Both the position numbers and the translations under genes were made by a program. Below are positions 13,495 to 24,962 of a stretch of 64,000 bases of DNA, piece by piece. The first letter of the stretch is position 1, and each line of letters begins with the position of its first letter. This stretch comes from Paramyrothecium sp. XJ0827. Taxonomy: Eukaryota > Ascomycota > Sordariomycetes > Hypocreales > Stachybotryaceae. The DNA lies in assembly GCA_020881915.1 (NCBI GenBank), contig JAJFPB010000013.1:930001-994000 (forward strand). The letters are read 5' to 3'. The notes below the pieces were generated by a model, which was not told the origin of the DNA, searched no databases, and saw nothing but the letters and a program-made list of their open reading frames with translations.

Positions 13495-14016
13495 TTACAG
13501 AGTACATGACTTCACCCTTCGAACGAAGTGTTGCTTTGTTATAAATTGTGGTGCCGAAGCCATGGCTGGAGGAGGTTTGCATCCTTTGTCACAAAGGGCT
13601 ATTGCCACATCTAGCCAATCTCCATAAGCTCTACAGCATCTTAGAATATCTACATGATCATGGTAGAACCATCGCGACGATAATATTCCCTCAGCTTGGG
13701 CCTTGCGAGTAGGTCGAATTGTGCGCTTCGGAGCCAAAGGCGCTGGCTACGTGTCGGCGGGGATGCCTCCGTTGAGGAGCACTTTGTGAGGGCGCCCTCG
13801 TGGTCGGCGAGGTGATGGAACCTTGTTGGGCCGATTCGTTTGTTCGTATCGGCTCAAATATCGCGTGAGAGACCTCACGGTCCTTATTCGCAGGGATTTC
13901 GGGATCGTGTGCCTTGACCGCGGCCTCACTGCTTTTCGTGCGCCCAGATGGCACGCTCTGACATAGCCGTAACTTCTACCCATTCGTTTTGAACTGACAG
14001 AGGTGCATTTCTCCAT
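13495..14016 (-). other. Possible 5' exons with an AT-hook-like motif
   Basis: The minus strand encodes SPRRPRGRPHKV near 13790-13825, close to the AT-hook core RGRP found in DNA minor-groove binding proteins. Another frame (13737-13495) reads ILSSRWFYHDHVDILRCCRA. The blocks lie in different frames with no proven splice junction. They could be exons of the gene ending at 12841, or a decayed gene. Confidence 0.3.
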
Positions 14017-16748
14017 CTCGCGATGTACACAATCACTCGTTTGCCGCTAACCTCGCGTTCCTATCTTGCCAATTGTTTCTCAACCTCGAAGAACTCGTTT
14101 CCAGGTGTGAGCTATTGACGAGGCCTCGAGCAGCTTCCACAGGCCCTGAATTGGCTTCCTCGTGAGCATCTGTATAGAGATGACGATCTGATACCACTGG
14201 GTGTATACGCACAATGGGAGATCGAGTTCACAAGCAACGTCGCCATCATGCGCCTGATCTAGAAAGGGTCTCCCCCCTTCCCGTTGCTGTGAGATTTTCA
14301 TTGAAGGGCGACACGTCAAGTGATATCCATCGTGTAATCTCAAGTAAGTTTTGTCGTGAGCTTTGAACACGGTAATGCGGTATCTCGCCTCAAACCATTT
14401 CTTCACTTCATTGCGGCAAGATCAAGTGCCAAGTGCGTCCAGCAACGCTTCTCGAGGGCAAGGCAGTGAAGCAGTTTCTCTTCCGCGAGGGCTTCGAGCG
14501 GACAGCGGACTCATCAGGTTGCAGACCAAGAAATGCTCTAGTCTTGTATGCTCCGTTGGGTTTCCATTGTAGCGATGGAATAACCAGTTTCCAATTCGTA
14601 TCAGGTCGTTCGATGTACTGCGATTATGAGCATGCGCGTGTTGCCTGGAATCTGTAGTCTTCGTTTGCTTGTGATACCCACGGCGAGTTCGCTAGGGAGA
14701 AGGGGATAAGTGCCTTCCCCCACCCCTATTTTTCGTCTGCACCGACCTCACAGACCTTCTCCCAATCGTGAGAAGCATTCTGAAATTCGTGATGTCTTCA
14801 GAGGGTACAGTAGCGGTACAAATCACGCCAGAAAAGTGGGCAATTTCCCCGCAAAACCTCGCCCCTCCTCCCTGTCTTGGCAAACGTATTAGTGCCCTGT
14901 CCAAACACCATCTAACTTACTCACTCACACTTGCGAACCACACCACGTAGGGTAGATCGTGCCTTGCATCGTTATTTACACCAACTTCATCGAGGCTATC
15001 AATTTTGGAGCTCTGTAACGTCCTCATTACCACGTCCGCACTGGAGCAATAGATGCCTTCCAGCGATCAAGACCTAGAGGACCTGGAGGAAGATTCTGAT
15101 GCCTGAGACTAAGGATCTGGCCACTCCAACCGTTCACACGCTGGAAGTGAATTTTGGTGCCATGGGTACATCTGAGTCCATGTCGTTCGTCATCAACTAC
15201 TCTACCTAACACGATGCCATGGGAACGCATGAAGTTCACAACTGCTTTCGTATTGCAGCTCTTGAGGACCATCAGTACAAACGTAACTGCGCCAGCCCAC
15301 ACCACGTCATCATTAAGTCAATATCGGCAAAGTGTATTTGGTGCAACCTCTGCGGAACGCGCGTTGTCCCGCACAACTTCAAATCAATGCAGATTCAGCA
15401 TTGGCATTGCGGTTCTGGTACGGAGACAGGCTGCGGAACTCCTCCGGTTAAGAGAGAGTAGCTCAACGAACTGGAGAACAGCATCGAACGACGACCACCG
15501 GCTAGAATGAGAGACATTAGCGGGCGGCAAGAAGTATCGTAGGAAGATCGTAACTTCTAAACTGAAGGTATTAGCTTGAACTCTGGATGCTATCACAGTT
15601 GACGCCAATTTCCGATGGCAAAGACCGAGAATTGCCGGCTTCAATTTCCAAAACGCATCCCATCATGAGAAGCATGGACCCACATCATGGCCGAGGCGGC
15701 CACCGTCAGCGACATTGTTACCTCATCAGCCGAAATCATTCTGCCCAATATCACGGAGGAGCTGGAAGAGCCTGTAGTTGGGCATGGACAGCATACTGCT
15801 GGTGCGCCCGAAGATGTTCTTCAGGCTGAGGACAGGTAGCGTCTTGGCGAGGTAGGCGAGGACGAGGGCAGCAGGAGGGCTAGGGCGAGACGCCCGTGCG
15901 TGGGGACGGGCTGAACGGCGACGTCATGCTGGCGGAGCACGGAGCGGATGGAGCGGCAGTAGGAGAAGGCCATGGGGAGGACGATGGGGCGATGGTGATG
16001 ACGAGGAGCGGACGCTGAGTCGAGTGCTGTTAGCGAGCTCTTTCAAAAAAGCTGCGAAAGCTGCGAAAGCTGTGATGCGGTTTGCCATGGGATGATGTGA
16101 GACCTACTTTCCCAGTTAACCGCCATGGTCAACGACGAGGTAGCTGCGGCGAGCTGTCTGATTGGGAAGTTCAATCAATGCCGGACGGTTCACGCGTTGC
16201 AGCAAAGGTCTGGAGTTCGTCGATCGTCTCGCCAGGCTACCAAACAAAACAGAAAGGTGTCTGAAGGGCTACAGTAGCTTCTAGGATTTGGTCTGGCCTT
16301 GTCGCCCGAACGAAAGGTTGCGTCCTAAGGTCATGATCTCGCAAGAACAGATGACTCTCTGGTCGGAGCACCTGGTAATAAAGGTGGCGCACGAGTCTAG
16401 GGCATTTCGGTTGGTGGCGTTGCCATCACCGTTGCTTCATTGTTCTGTACCGAAGCTCACTAAACCTATTTGATACTAGTACTGGTAGCGTGACTTGCGC
16501 CATGGCGATGACGGCCACCCAATCGTGCAGGAGCTGCCAATCTCTGAAGCGCTGGCTTGGGGTGCCAGGCGCAGATGCGTTGACTGCGGGGTCGTCGCAG
16601 GGCAGCGCGTAGCCCTCACCGTGGAGTAGCACCCGATAAAACCGCATGCGATCGACCATGGGGATGGGCACCGGCGTTACATTTACCTGGGACGTGATCG
16701 AATCCCGCGCTCCGCCGGTAAGCACATCTAGACAGCCAGCATAACCCC
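14017..16748. other. No supported gene
   Basis: Many short frames on both strands. A plus-strand piece at 15219-15461 contains CIWCNLCGTR followed by a His/Cys-rich tail, which might be a zinc-binding remnant, but it is isolated. Nothing else is recognisable. Confidence 0.25.
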
Positions 16749-18200
16749 TTGCCTTCCACTAACGAACTATTAGAACAAGCAGCCACGGAGCACGCGTTAA
16801 GCGACAAGGCCGCCGACATGCTGGGCACCGCACCCGAGGATGGCGCCGAGAAGACCGGCCACGATGTCATTGATGCCGATGCCATCTACCCCAGCAGCGA
16901 TGAGGGCGACATGAACCCGTGCCAATTCGACCAAGCCATGGCAGCCCTGTCCAAATCCGACGTACTTTGGGACGCCACGACATGGGGAGCGGCTGCTCGT
17001 TCTTCTGCTGCAACGAGACCATCGGCGACCGGGAGCTGAAGGTGCCGGGCACGAACATCAGACTATGTCGCTACCAGATCCTTGATATCTAGCGTACCGT
17101 ACCCTGCACTCACTCCAGACCAAACATAACGGGGTCTTCAACGCGACGGAGCCAGGGCTGGGCAAGACAATATAAACAATTGTGACCATCTCATATAACT
17201 ACCTGGCGTTCCTCTCAAAAAGACAGTACATGGATTTTGCCGGGACACACACGAAGAGGAGGGGGTGCCGGCACCGCGGGCAGTACGGTTTCGAATGCTA
17301 CTGCAACTCCGAGGGCCTCACTCGAACCAACGGCGGACAGCTACAGCCAGGGCCCAGCTGGTCATTGTTCCCGCGGGCGTACTCGGGCGGGGCTCCCAGC
17401 TTCCAGAAGGGCGATGGGAAGACGGTCTAGGAGCCACTGTTCTACGCGTATTAGGTTGCTGGCAACGAGTTGGTGGAGTGCTCGTCTTTGACGCGCCTTC
17501 ACGCTTCTCTATTCGGCACGAGGACCTGATGCTTTCCATCGTCGACGGGAAAGCCTCTTTCCTAGGGCCGGCACGAAGGCGATGAAGGACTTGGTGCCGC
17601 GGCCCAAGGACGCGTTCGATTTAGCCATCTCGTGTACGACGGGTGGCATACCGCCAAGGCCACCTGAGCCTCAACGGCAAAGAACCCCACGAGTCTGTGC
17701 TGCAGCGCCCCTTCGCTCGGTCGACGCTCGTGTCGGTGCTGAGCGGCACTCCGATGACGACGGGCCTGAATGATCTGCCATCGATCACTACAGGAGCCGA
17801 TTCCAGTCAACGCTGGCACATCAGATCGACGATGAAGGTAGTGCACGGGACGCGAGTTCAAGGAAGGGCAAGCCACCCAGCTATAAGATCACCAAGCTGC
17901 ACAAAAATCGACCATCCAACTGGTTCTCACGACGTACCCGGACAACACCATAGCTGCGGCTTCTTACCTGAAGGGTCTCCCAGATACTAATGTCAAGGCC
18001 TTCAAGCTGACGTCGATGGACACAAGGGTCGCAGATCGGTAGAGCTTCGTGGCCGAGCTTGCCATGCAGGCTAATTTCCCGTGCCTAAAGATCAGCAGGA
18101 GATGGCGGCCTCAAGTCGCTCGTGTACGGCGGGACCAGGCAAGGACGGCTATTGGCGCGACGCCTAACAACGCGCTCACCGGCCCACCCAGCACCCAGTT
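16749..18200 (+). pseudogene. SNF2-type helicase relic
   Basis: Plus-strand blocks in several frames resemble an SNF2/DEXH ATPase. A segment VPGTNIRLCRYQILDI (near 17040-17090) is followed by a motif I-like EPGLGKTI at 17150-17173 with a stop right after it. LVIVPAGVLG follows (about 17360-17390), then a motif III-like LSGTPMTTGLNDL (17740-17780). Order and spacing match the first half of SNF2 ATPases. Stops and frame changes separate all blocks, so no functional protein is possible. I cannot follow the second helicase lobe with confidence, although fragments up to about 18.2 kb may belong to it. Confidence 0.45.
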
Positions 18201-18928
18201 ATCGGTAAGCGAGGGCTTTGGGGGGGAAGGGAGGAGGCAAGATATCGCAAAACTAGACTGCACCAAACACTACAGCGCAGTCAACTCCTCGGATCGTCTA
18301 GAGCATGGGCAAGGCTTGCCCGACCACGCACCAAAGTTCAACAAAGCTTCAAATTTCACCTCGGCGATCTGGCTGCCTATGCCGTCCAGCACCTCTTGCC
18401 CGGCCTGGCAATATACGCCCGCGGGGCGATGCGGCATCATGGTTCTAACCAACCTAAGACTCTCAAACCTATTCTCTGCGAGCATCGCCTTGACGCTTCT
18501 ATTGAACGAGCAAGGGCCGGCTCTCGCGGGCAGCAAGACGACGAATCCCAGGTGACCACGAGTGGCGGCGACAAGGCGCTTCTCGGCCTGGATGTACTTG
18601 TCTAACTGCCGCACCTGGATTCCCAGCCTCGCGGCGATCGTGCGAAGGAATCCGGCGGGAGCCTTAGCCCTCGCACTCGGAGGACGACCGTGGTGACCAG
18701 CAAGCACTGGTACGTGCATCGAACCCGGTATTAAGAAGGTCTGGAGAGGGAGATGGCGGCGATGATACCGGTACCCGCATTGGCGACAACTCTGCCATCC
18801 CAAGGTGGCGAAGCAAGCAGGCGGAGCTTCGTTCGATGGAGTGACGACCTAAAGCATGGGGGGAGAGAAAAAGGAAGGGAGAGAAGAGGGAGCAGAGACG
18901 GGATTGGCCGTACATCGAAATCCATGTG
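18201..18928. other. No supported gene
   Basis: Long overlapping frames exist on both strands (for example 18803-18270 minus) without recognisable motifs. They may include decayed 3' sequence of the SNF2-like relic. Confidence 0.25.
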
Positions 18929-19845
18929 ATGGGCGACATTCATGAGACGAAGGAACTTGAAACAGCCACCCAAGCAAATGACGAAGAAATTGACCTGGAA
19001 CCTCCTGCCAAGAAGCCACCGCTGGAGGAGACTGCCGAAGACGAACAGATGAAAAACTCTTCGCCATCTGTTGAGGTTACATGACCTCCCGGAGTCCAAT
19101 TTCACCTTCTCAATCCTCATCTTCTACTAACTCACCTCCTAGACTTGAGGCAACATGGAACCTCCCTACGACCCTCATCTCTCCCACCGCTCACATCCGA
19201 TCTCAAACCCGACGTTCCGCCTCGCTCCGAAAGATCGTACTCAGAGAACCCGCGTATTGTTATCCAACACCAGAAGCTCACGGATTTCCATGCCAGTGCG
19301 CCACCGAATCCTTCTGCTACCGCAAACTGCGAAACTTAACCACAGCCTGGAATCTTCCCTGAACCTGATGCTCAGCTACAGGATGAAATGCAGCTTGACC
19401 GCGAAGTCATGTCCTCCACCAAGCCGGAAACTGGAAACGAGCTCCCTCTCATTCATGAAGTGAAGCTGGAACCAGAAACACAGGTTGATTGCGCAGGCGT
19501 GCCTGAGGCGTCTCTTGAAACTCCAGATGAACCAGCACCGAAACTCTACCTAACACCGCACCTCAAGTCGAAGTTGAAACACCTGTCGACAACGCCACTC
19601 GGGTTAACAGAGTGGAGAGGATTGCGCGAGAGTTTCTACAGAAGCTGCCGAAAGAAGACCCAACAAAGTGGCATTCGTCCTTCTGGGCTAGACTTCGATG
19701 CCTAGACGCGCACTTCAAGAGGTTCTCAAATCACATCATCAAGCCAAAGTTTGGCATTCCTGACTTTCGGTTTCGCTATGATTGGCAGGCTCGCGTGATA
19801 CCTACTGCCAGCAAAAATGGCGAGGTGCTGATGGCCGCAGTTTAA
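18929..19845 (+). pseudogene. Hypothetical gene with frame changes
   Basis: An ATG at 18929 opens an acidic frame (ETKELETATQANDEEIDLE). A plausible intron at about 19075-19142 has a CTACTAAC branch site and CCTAG acceptor. Further protein-like blocks follow in shifted frames: an acidic Pro/Glu-rich block near 19390-19540 and a terminal block with AREFLQKLPKEDPTKWHSS (19600-19845). The frame changes near 19545 cannot be explained by an intron. Either the gene is broken or my exon model is incomplete. No family recognised. Confidence 0.35.
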
Positions 19846-19870
19846 CAGAGCTCAGCCGACCTCAAGATCC

Positions 19871-20082
19871 GGAACGCGGGTGCAGCTTCGTACAGAGAAG
19901 TCAGGTATAACCTAATCCTACGTAGAGAGCACAAGACCGAGCCTGAACGCGGGCGCAGTTGACGCTACGGCTATGTACCCTACCTGCCTAGGGTTTTAGA
20001 ACGTAGGTGCAGTGTATGTGGTTGAAAGCATGCAGTAGAAGGGACCTACTTAACCCTCTTCGGTTTTGGAACGCGCGTGCAC
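19871..20082. repeat. Four dispersed copies of a GAACGYRSGYGCA-like 15-mer
   Basis: Variants of GGAACGCGGGTGCAG occur at 19871-19885, 19944-19958, 19998-20012 and 20068-20082, all in the same orientation and spaced 54-73 bp apart. They lie just upstream of two pogo-type terminal repeats. They may be subterminal binding sites of a lost mobile element or relics of a tandem array. Confidence 0.55.
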
Positions 20083-20253
20083 TTTTTCTTACCCCTAACC
20101 CGATACCCAATGTTCGGTTTGCCTTCTACTATGCAAGAACATGCAAGGTAGATATTCTAGCCTCTGGGGATGAGTATAGTAATTAGTTTTAAATGATCAA
20201 ATGGTCTGTTGTGTTTTTATTGAAGTTTCCATCTTGGGGGTTGAGATTTTTGG

Positions 20254-20292
20254 GCCACTCGCTATGCTGGGCCACTCGCTATACATGTACGT
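20254..20292. repeat. Isolated pogo-type terminal inverted repeat, family B
   Basis: Two tandem 17-bp units (GCCACTCGCTATGCTGG and a variant) lead into CATGTACGT, followed by TA (20293-20294). The outer nonamer and the TA target match the complete element at 23105-24962, but the inner unit differs. No matching left end is found in the window, so this is a truncated or rearranged element. Confidence 0.6.
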
Positions 20293-20345
20293 TAGAATTT
20301 TTAATAGAATTTTAAAATCTTTTATTTAAGGTAAGGATTTTTAGT

Positions 20346-20437
20346 GTGTCGCTCGCTATGCTGTGTCGCTCGCTATGCTGTGTCGCTCGCTATGCTGTGT
20401 CGCTCGCTATGCTGTGTCGCTCGCTATGCATGTACGT
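20346..20437. repeat. Isolated pogo-type terminal inverted repeat, family C (five 17-bp units)
   Basis: Five tandem copies of GTGTCGCTCGCTATGCT start at 20346, 20363, 20380, 20397 and 20414 (the last truncated). They run into CATGTACGT ending at 20437, followed by TA. Helicase coding sequence starts immediately after the TA, so this element appears to have landed inside the helicase gene. The helicase 5' part and the left transposon end are missing. Confidence 0.65.
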
Positions 20438-20439
20438 TA

Positions 20440-22347
20440 CCATAAAAATTTCCAGCAAACGGGTCAGGCGAAGATTATCCACCGTTTTATTCCCAGAGAG
20501 GTTGGGGAATTGTTGGTTTGGTATTTATGGTTGGCATTGTCGTTTTGGCAGCGGGTGCAGGGTATGGTGAAGGGTGCGGACCAAGTGAGCCCATTTTTAT
20601 GGAGCGAAGAGATCGCATACCGCAAGCAGTACCACAACAGCGATCAAGACGAGGGTTACAGCAGCGATGAGGAGAATACAGGAGAGGTGAGAGAAGAAGA
20701 GGATAAGGAAGAAAAAATTAGCGACAAGAAGATGCCGGCACAATCAAGGGCAAGTCGGACAAGTCGGTCAGGCCAGTCAAGCCAGTTGGAAGATGAAGGC
20801 ATCGATATGAGCATACCCGTTGAATGGAAGAATTGGATACGAGAAAGAAAATGGATTCGAAGGTGATCCGAGCCATCATCGCGGGGAAACGCCGATTATC
20901 CAGATCACAAGCACGGGTGGAGGCAAGAGTTTATCGTTCATGTTGCCGGCATATTGTTCACCGGAGGAGACAACGATCGTTGTGGTGCCGTTGGTTGCAT
21001 TGCAGGAGGATTTACACAAACGTTGCACAGAGTTCCAGATTACATCGCATATGGAACAGCCGGCAGGGAACGCCAACAGCAAGCATAATTTTGGTGACGC
21101 CCGAGTCGGCGGTCACGGCCGGGTTCCGAGATTACGTTAACCGGTTACAAAACCAGGGCGTTTTGGACCGAGTTATTTTGGAAGAGTGCCACACATTAAT
21201 GGACGGCAGCGCAACGTTCCGGCCCAAGTTGAGTGAGGTTGGACGGGTGGTTCGGGAGTGGGGGGTGCAGAGGGTATTTTTAACAGCGACGTTGGGACCG
21301 GACGAGATGGCGGAGTTTTACAAGGTGGCGGCCATACAGCCCGGGCGGGCGGTCGTATTTCGAAGCAAGACAACACGACGCAACATACGGTACAGGATCA
21401 TCAAGGTGGAGCATACGAGTAAGAAAGCAGGAGGTGAAGGGCGGAGAAATTGGAAGCAGGAGGAAGAGGAGGCACAGATGGCAGAAGACAAGAAGATCAA
21501 AGAGGTGGTAGAGGCATGGATCAGGCAAGGACACGATGGCAAGGTGATCATTTACGGCGAGACGGTGGAAAGAGTAAAGGATTAGGGGAGATGTTTGGTT
21601 GCGGCACATATTACAATAAGGTCGACACAAAAGAGGGTAAGAAGGCCCGGTTACAGACATGGATGATGGGAGAGAGAGTCATGGTGGCAACGAACGCATT
21701 GGGTATGGGAATCGACATACCGGATGTGCGGTTGGTGGTGCATGCATGGATGCCGAAGCGAATACGAGATTACGTGCAGGAAAGCGGGCGAGCGGGACGA
21801 GACGGGCAAGTCAGCGAAGCGATTGTCATTTGCCGGTGGTTGAAACAGGACAAGCAAGAGGCCGATAGGTGGGGAAAGGCAAAGGCAGATAAGAGCGGAC
21901 GGAGTAAGGAAGAGAGAGAAGAGAGAAGCGTGGATTATGTGGAGAAGGAAGAATGCCGGCGAAAGATATTAGATATAGCAATGGATGGCCGGACGGACCG
22001 AGAAAGTTGCGAAGAGGGTGAAGAAAAGTGCGATATATGCCGACGATTGGATGAAGAATTGGGCAAAGGAGTGGAAGATGAAGATAAAGATGGAGACGAA
22101 GATGGATATGGATATACGGAGGCACGGATGGTATTCGACAAGCAAAGACGAGATATGGCATTCCAAGAATGGCAAAACCGGAAGCAGATAATGGAGGAAG
22201 CAGCGATGGCGAGCGAGTTGGAGGATATTTGGAAAGCTGGGCAGGGCGTTGCGCGATTTGCCGAATGGGGATGAGGAAGATGAGCATAGAATGGAGGATT
22301 GCCCATTAAGGCAGACAAAAGGATACAAAGAGGTGGTTGGATTGTAG
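20440..22347 (+). pseudogene. RecQ-type (telomere-linked-like) DNA helicase relic
   Basis: This is a superfamily 2 helicase fragment read in successive frames. The N-terminal part (from 20440) contains REVGELLVWYLWLAL. Motif I TSTGGGKS lies near 20908-20931. A VTPESA segment lies near 21090. The DEAH-box variant EECH is near 21180 and motif III FLTATL near 21280. The C-terminal lobe has ATNALGMGIDIPDVR and ESGRAGRDGQ (21690-21800), the classic RecQ motifs V and VI, followed by a Cys-rich tail (KCDICRR). At least three single-base frameshifts (near 20870, 21060 and 21585) plus others in the tail break it. The 5' end is lost at a transposon terminus. Fungal helicases of this kind are often subtelomeric; that location is inference here. 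Confidence 0.8.
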
Positions 22348-23102
22348 AGGGATTTCTGTGCTTGGGTATAGGGTTAGGTGGGCGTATGTGACGGAGCATT
22401 TATGCTTAGTGCATTTTCGCGAGGGAGGTGTTGGTGATTTTTGCGAGAAGAGGAATGGTCTGTCGAGCGTTACAGAATGGTCCGAATTTGGTTGTCCAGA
22501 AACCCCGACGATAAACCCGGCGTATCCGAATGCTATCCTTTCGGGGACCGACAAGGGCCGGATCGACCGCATGCATCTTGAGGGCAAAACAGAGGCGAAG
22601 CCTCATAAACAAAGAGATAAGAGTCGTAGATGATACTTTAGTATTTCTTTATTCTAATGAGCCAACCGGTTGTTCCCAATTGCAGGCGAATTTATTCATA
22701 ACTGCATGGGCAGAGGCACAAGAGTGAAAGGATGTAGTCTCTGAAGGATGGTAGCCTCCTTAACTGACAATATTATTTTTATTTCGCCGGTCACTGTATT
22801 TAAAGGCCGAAGAAAGACCAGCAAAGTTACCCACGCAAAACGAACGCGCAGACAAGCGACAACGCTGTTCCCGAGCTTGCGGCCGCTGGGGAAGCCTGTC
22901 TCTCGTATTGCCGCATACTGTGTCAACAAAAGTTTTGAGTCGGAGTAGCGTAATGGCTGAAGATGTCGCCCGTGCAACTCTTAAGGCTAGATCTGCCTGG
23001 TCATCGCGTGCATTTAAGGTCCCGCTAATGATCTTTCGTTTGGCGGCGGTGACACACAGGTGATAAGCCGGTAATATAAAATTATCATTTCACTAAATCC
23101 TA
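22348..23102. other. No supported gene; 3' flank of the helicase relic
   Basis: No recognisable coding sequence. The last bases (23093-23102) are the displaced 3' end of the PD-(D/E)XK-like gene on the minus strand, which was separated from its body by the pogo insertion. Confidence 0.4.
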
Positions 23103-23104
23103 TA

Positions 23105-24962
23105 ACGTACATGATAAGCGAGTGCACCAACCAAGCGAGTGCACCAAAAATTCACACCATTAAAATAGAACATTACTTAAAATCACTACAAACCATCTAA
23201 TCAATTAAAATTAATCACTATCGTCTTCCTTCAGATACTAACACAACTATCTGACATGTTCTTGAATTATGTCCGGTATTTCCACAGGTTCTACAGCGCC
23301 TTTCTCTCGCCAGTGCTGACCTCCCTCGACCACCACTTCTCAACAATCCAGCCATTATCTGCGCATCAACGTCTCTCTGATCAATCTCATCCCTTCCCTC
23401 ACCTATAGTCATCTTCCCTCCATTCTGTAGCCGGGTTCTTTTTGCCCTACGCCGCTTGCTAAGAGTCTCATTTGCCTGTCGAAGGATCTGGTTCTCGGAC
23501 TTTAATAATGCTATTTGATGCATTATCGCCTTCGTTCCCTTAGAAAATGACTTAAGCGCATCAACAATAGATGCTGGGAGCTTCCTGGTGCCTTCTGATT
23601 CGTCTTTCAAGGTATTCAGATTGAGAGGTAGCCTCAAGGACCGTCTTTGGCGTCTTGGGCACCCAAGGGTCGGGGAGGCCGGCCTCCTCCTCAATCGGTG
23701 TTGGAGTTCGTACCTGCACATCAAGCTTCGATATGACACTTTCTGGGTCTAAAGGAACAAGCCCGGCCCCTCTAAAACCCCCTTTGATATTAATTTCTAT
23801 TATGGCGGCTTGGTGGGCGGCGTAAAATGCCAGAAAGAACTCAGTCTTAGAAACGTGGGTTATAGAGCACCTGATCAGATGCTCTATTTTTCGACCGTAT
23901 GCCTTTTTGAGTGGCCCAAAGCACCCGACATCAAGAGGCTGAAGTAGGTGAGACGAATGAGGCGGCATACACAGCGTAATGATATGGTTATCTTCACAAT
24001 ATTTCTCAAAGTCAACCGAGTGGTGACTTCCATGCCCATCGAGGATCAGAAGACGATAGCGACCGGTTGATCGGGCCTTGGTATGCCGGTCAAAGTGTTT
24101 TAGCCACTCAAGGCCGGTCTCATTGTCGGTCCAACCATTTTGAGTTGTCGCAATAGCCCAGTCGCCCGGAAGGTTGCTTTCCTGGTACTAGCTTGCGAGG
24201 TGATATTGGCCCGCGACCACGATGAACGGCGCGATCGCCCAGCCTTCAGCATTAATCGCCTGAATGACTGTAACCCATTCCCGGTTTCCAGGCTGGACTG
24301 ATTTCGGGTTTCCACGCCTATCTGCACCTGTGACGACCATTCCGCTTGCAATTATGCCCATCATAAAGCCGGTCTCATCAAAGTTGTAGATATCGGCTAG
24401 GTCGATGCCATATTTCGCGATTGTGTTCTCCACGAGCCGGAACCAATTGCGAATAATGGTTGGATCTTCGCATTTAGCCCTCTGATAGTCATATTTACGA
24501 AAAAAACGCGTCCTGAGCTCTGGTTGTCGCCTGACGAAGTTGGAAGCCCAGCGCTTGCCGACAGGTGACGCGTCGCGGTCAGCGAGCAGTCGGTTGGCCA
24601 TTTCTTCAACACCACGCAGTCGCGGGGAAATCCTCGCGAATCCAGGTCGAGAATGAACTGGACAATAATCTGCTCCTCTAGATCGGATAGTCTCCGTGAG
24701 TTGGGGATGGTATCGCGCCGAGACTGGATGCCCCTCTGTCGGCGACGAAGGGCATAATAATCCACCTGGTATAATCTTGCGGCGGGTCGTAGACCCAGTT
24801 TCGGGTCATTTTGAAGGGCCCGAAGAGCGAGAAGCATATTAGCTTCATTATTTGATTGTGACATATTTGGTGGTTGAGAAATAGTTGATTAGATGTAAAG
24901 AGGAGAGATTGAGTAATTTTTGGTGCACTCGCTTGGTTGGTGCACTCGCTTATCATGTACGT
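23105..24962 (-). mobile_element. Pogo/Fot1-type DNA transposon (Tc1/mariner superfamily), complete but inactivated
   Basis: This 1858-bp element has 48-bp terminal inverted repeats (23105-23152 and 24915-24962) that I find identical. It is flanked by TA target duplications at 23103-23104 and 24963-24964. Each terminal repeat begins ACGTACATG and contains two tandem 17-bp units with the core AAGCGAGTGCACC. The single transposase gene lies on the minus strand. The perfect terminal repeats suggest a fairly recent insertion, although the transposase carries two indels and one stop. The insertion lies in the terminal codons of the gene at 24962-26153. Confidence 0.9.
23218..24864 (-). pseudogene. 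Pogo-type transposase (DDE_1) with two frameshifts and one stop
   Basis: Reading from 24864, an N-terminal psq/CENP-B-type DNA-binding region (NNEANMLLALRALQNDPKL, then LSDLEEQIIVQFILDLDSRG) is followed by a one-base frameshift near 24610. The DDE domain then shows IYNFDETGF, LILDGHGSHHS and HLLQPLDVG, giving the three acidic residues typical of pogo. A TAG at about 24188 replaces the Trp expected in this family; TGG to TAG equals CA to TA on the other strand, as in RIP. A second frameshift near 23580 leads into a coiled region (KSENQILRQANETLS) and a C-terminal zinc knuckle CRTCGNTGHNSRTC. Apart from these lesions it is full length, about 540 residues. Confidence 0.85.

Noticed and set aside
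18270..18803. 177-codon minus-strand frame
   Set aside because: Composition (Arg/Ala/Ser-rich) and lack of motifs fit a shadow of GC-rich decayed sequence; plus-strand neighbours belong to the SNF2 relic.
20091..22380. Telomere-like CCCTAACCC (20095) and GGGTTAGG (22369) on either side of the helicase relic
   Set aside because: Each is a single unit; matches of this length are expected by chance in 64 kb and no tandem array exists.
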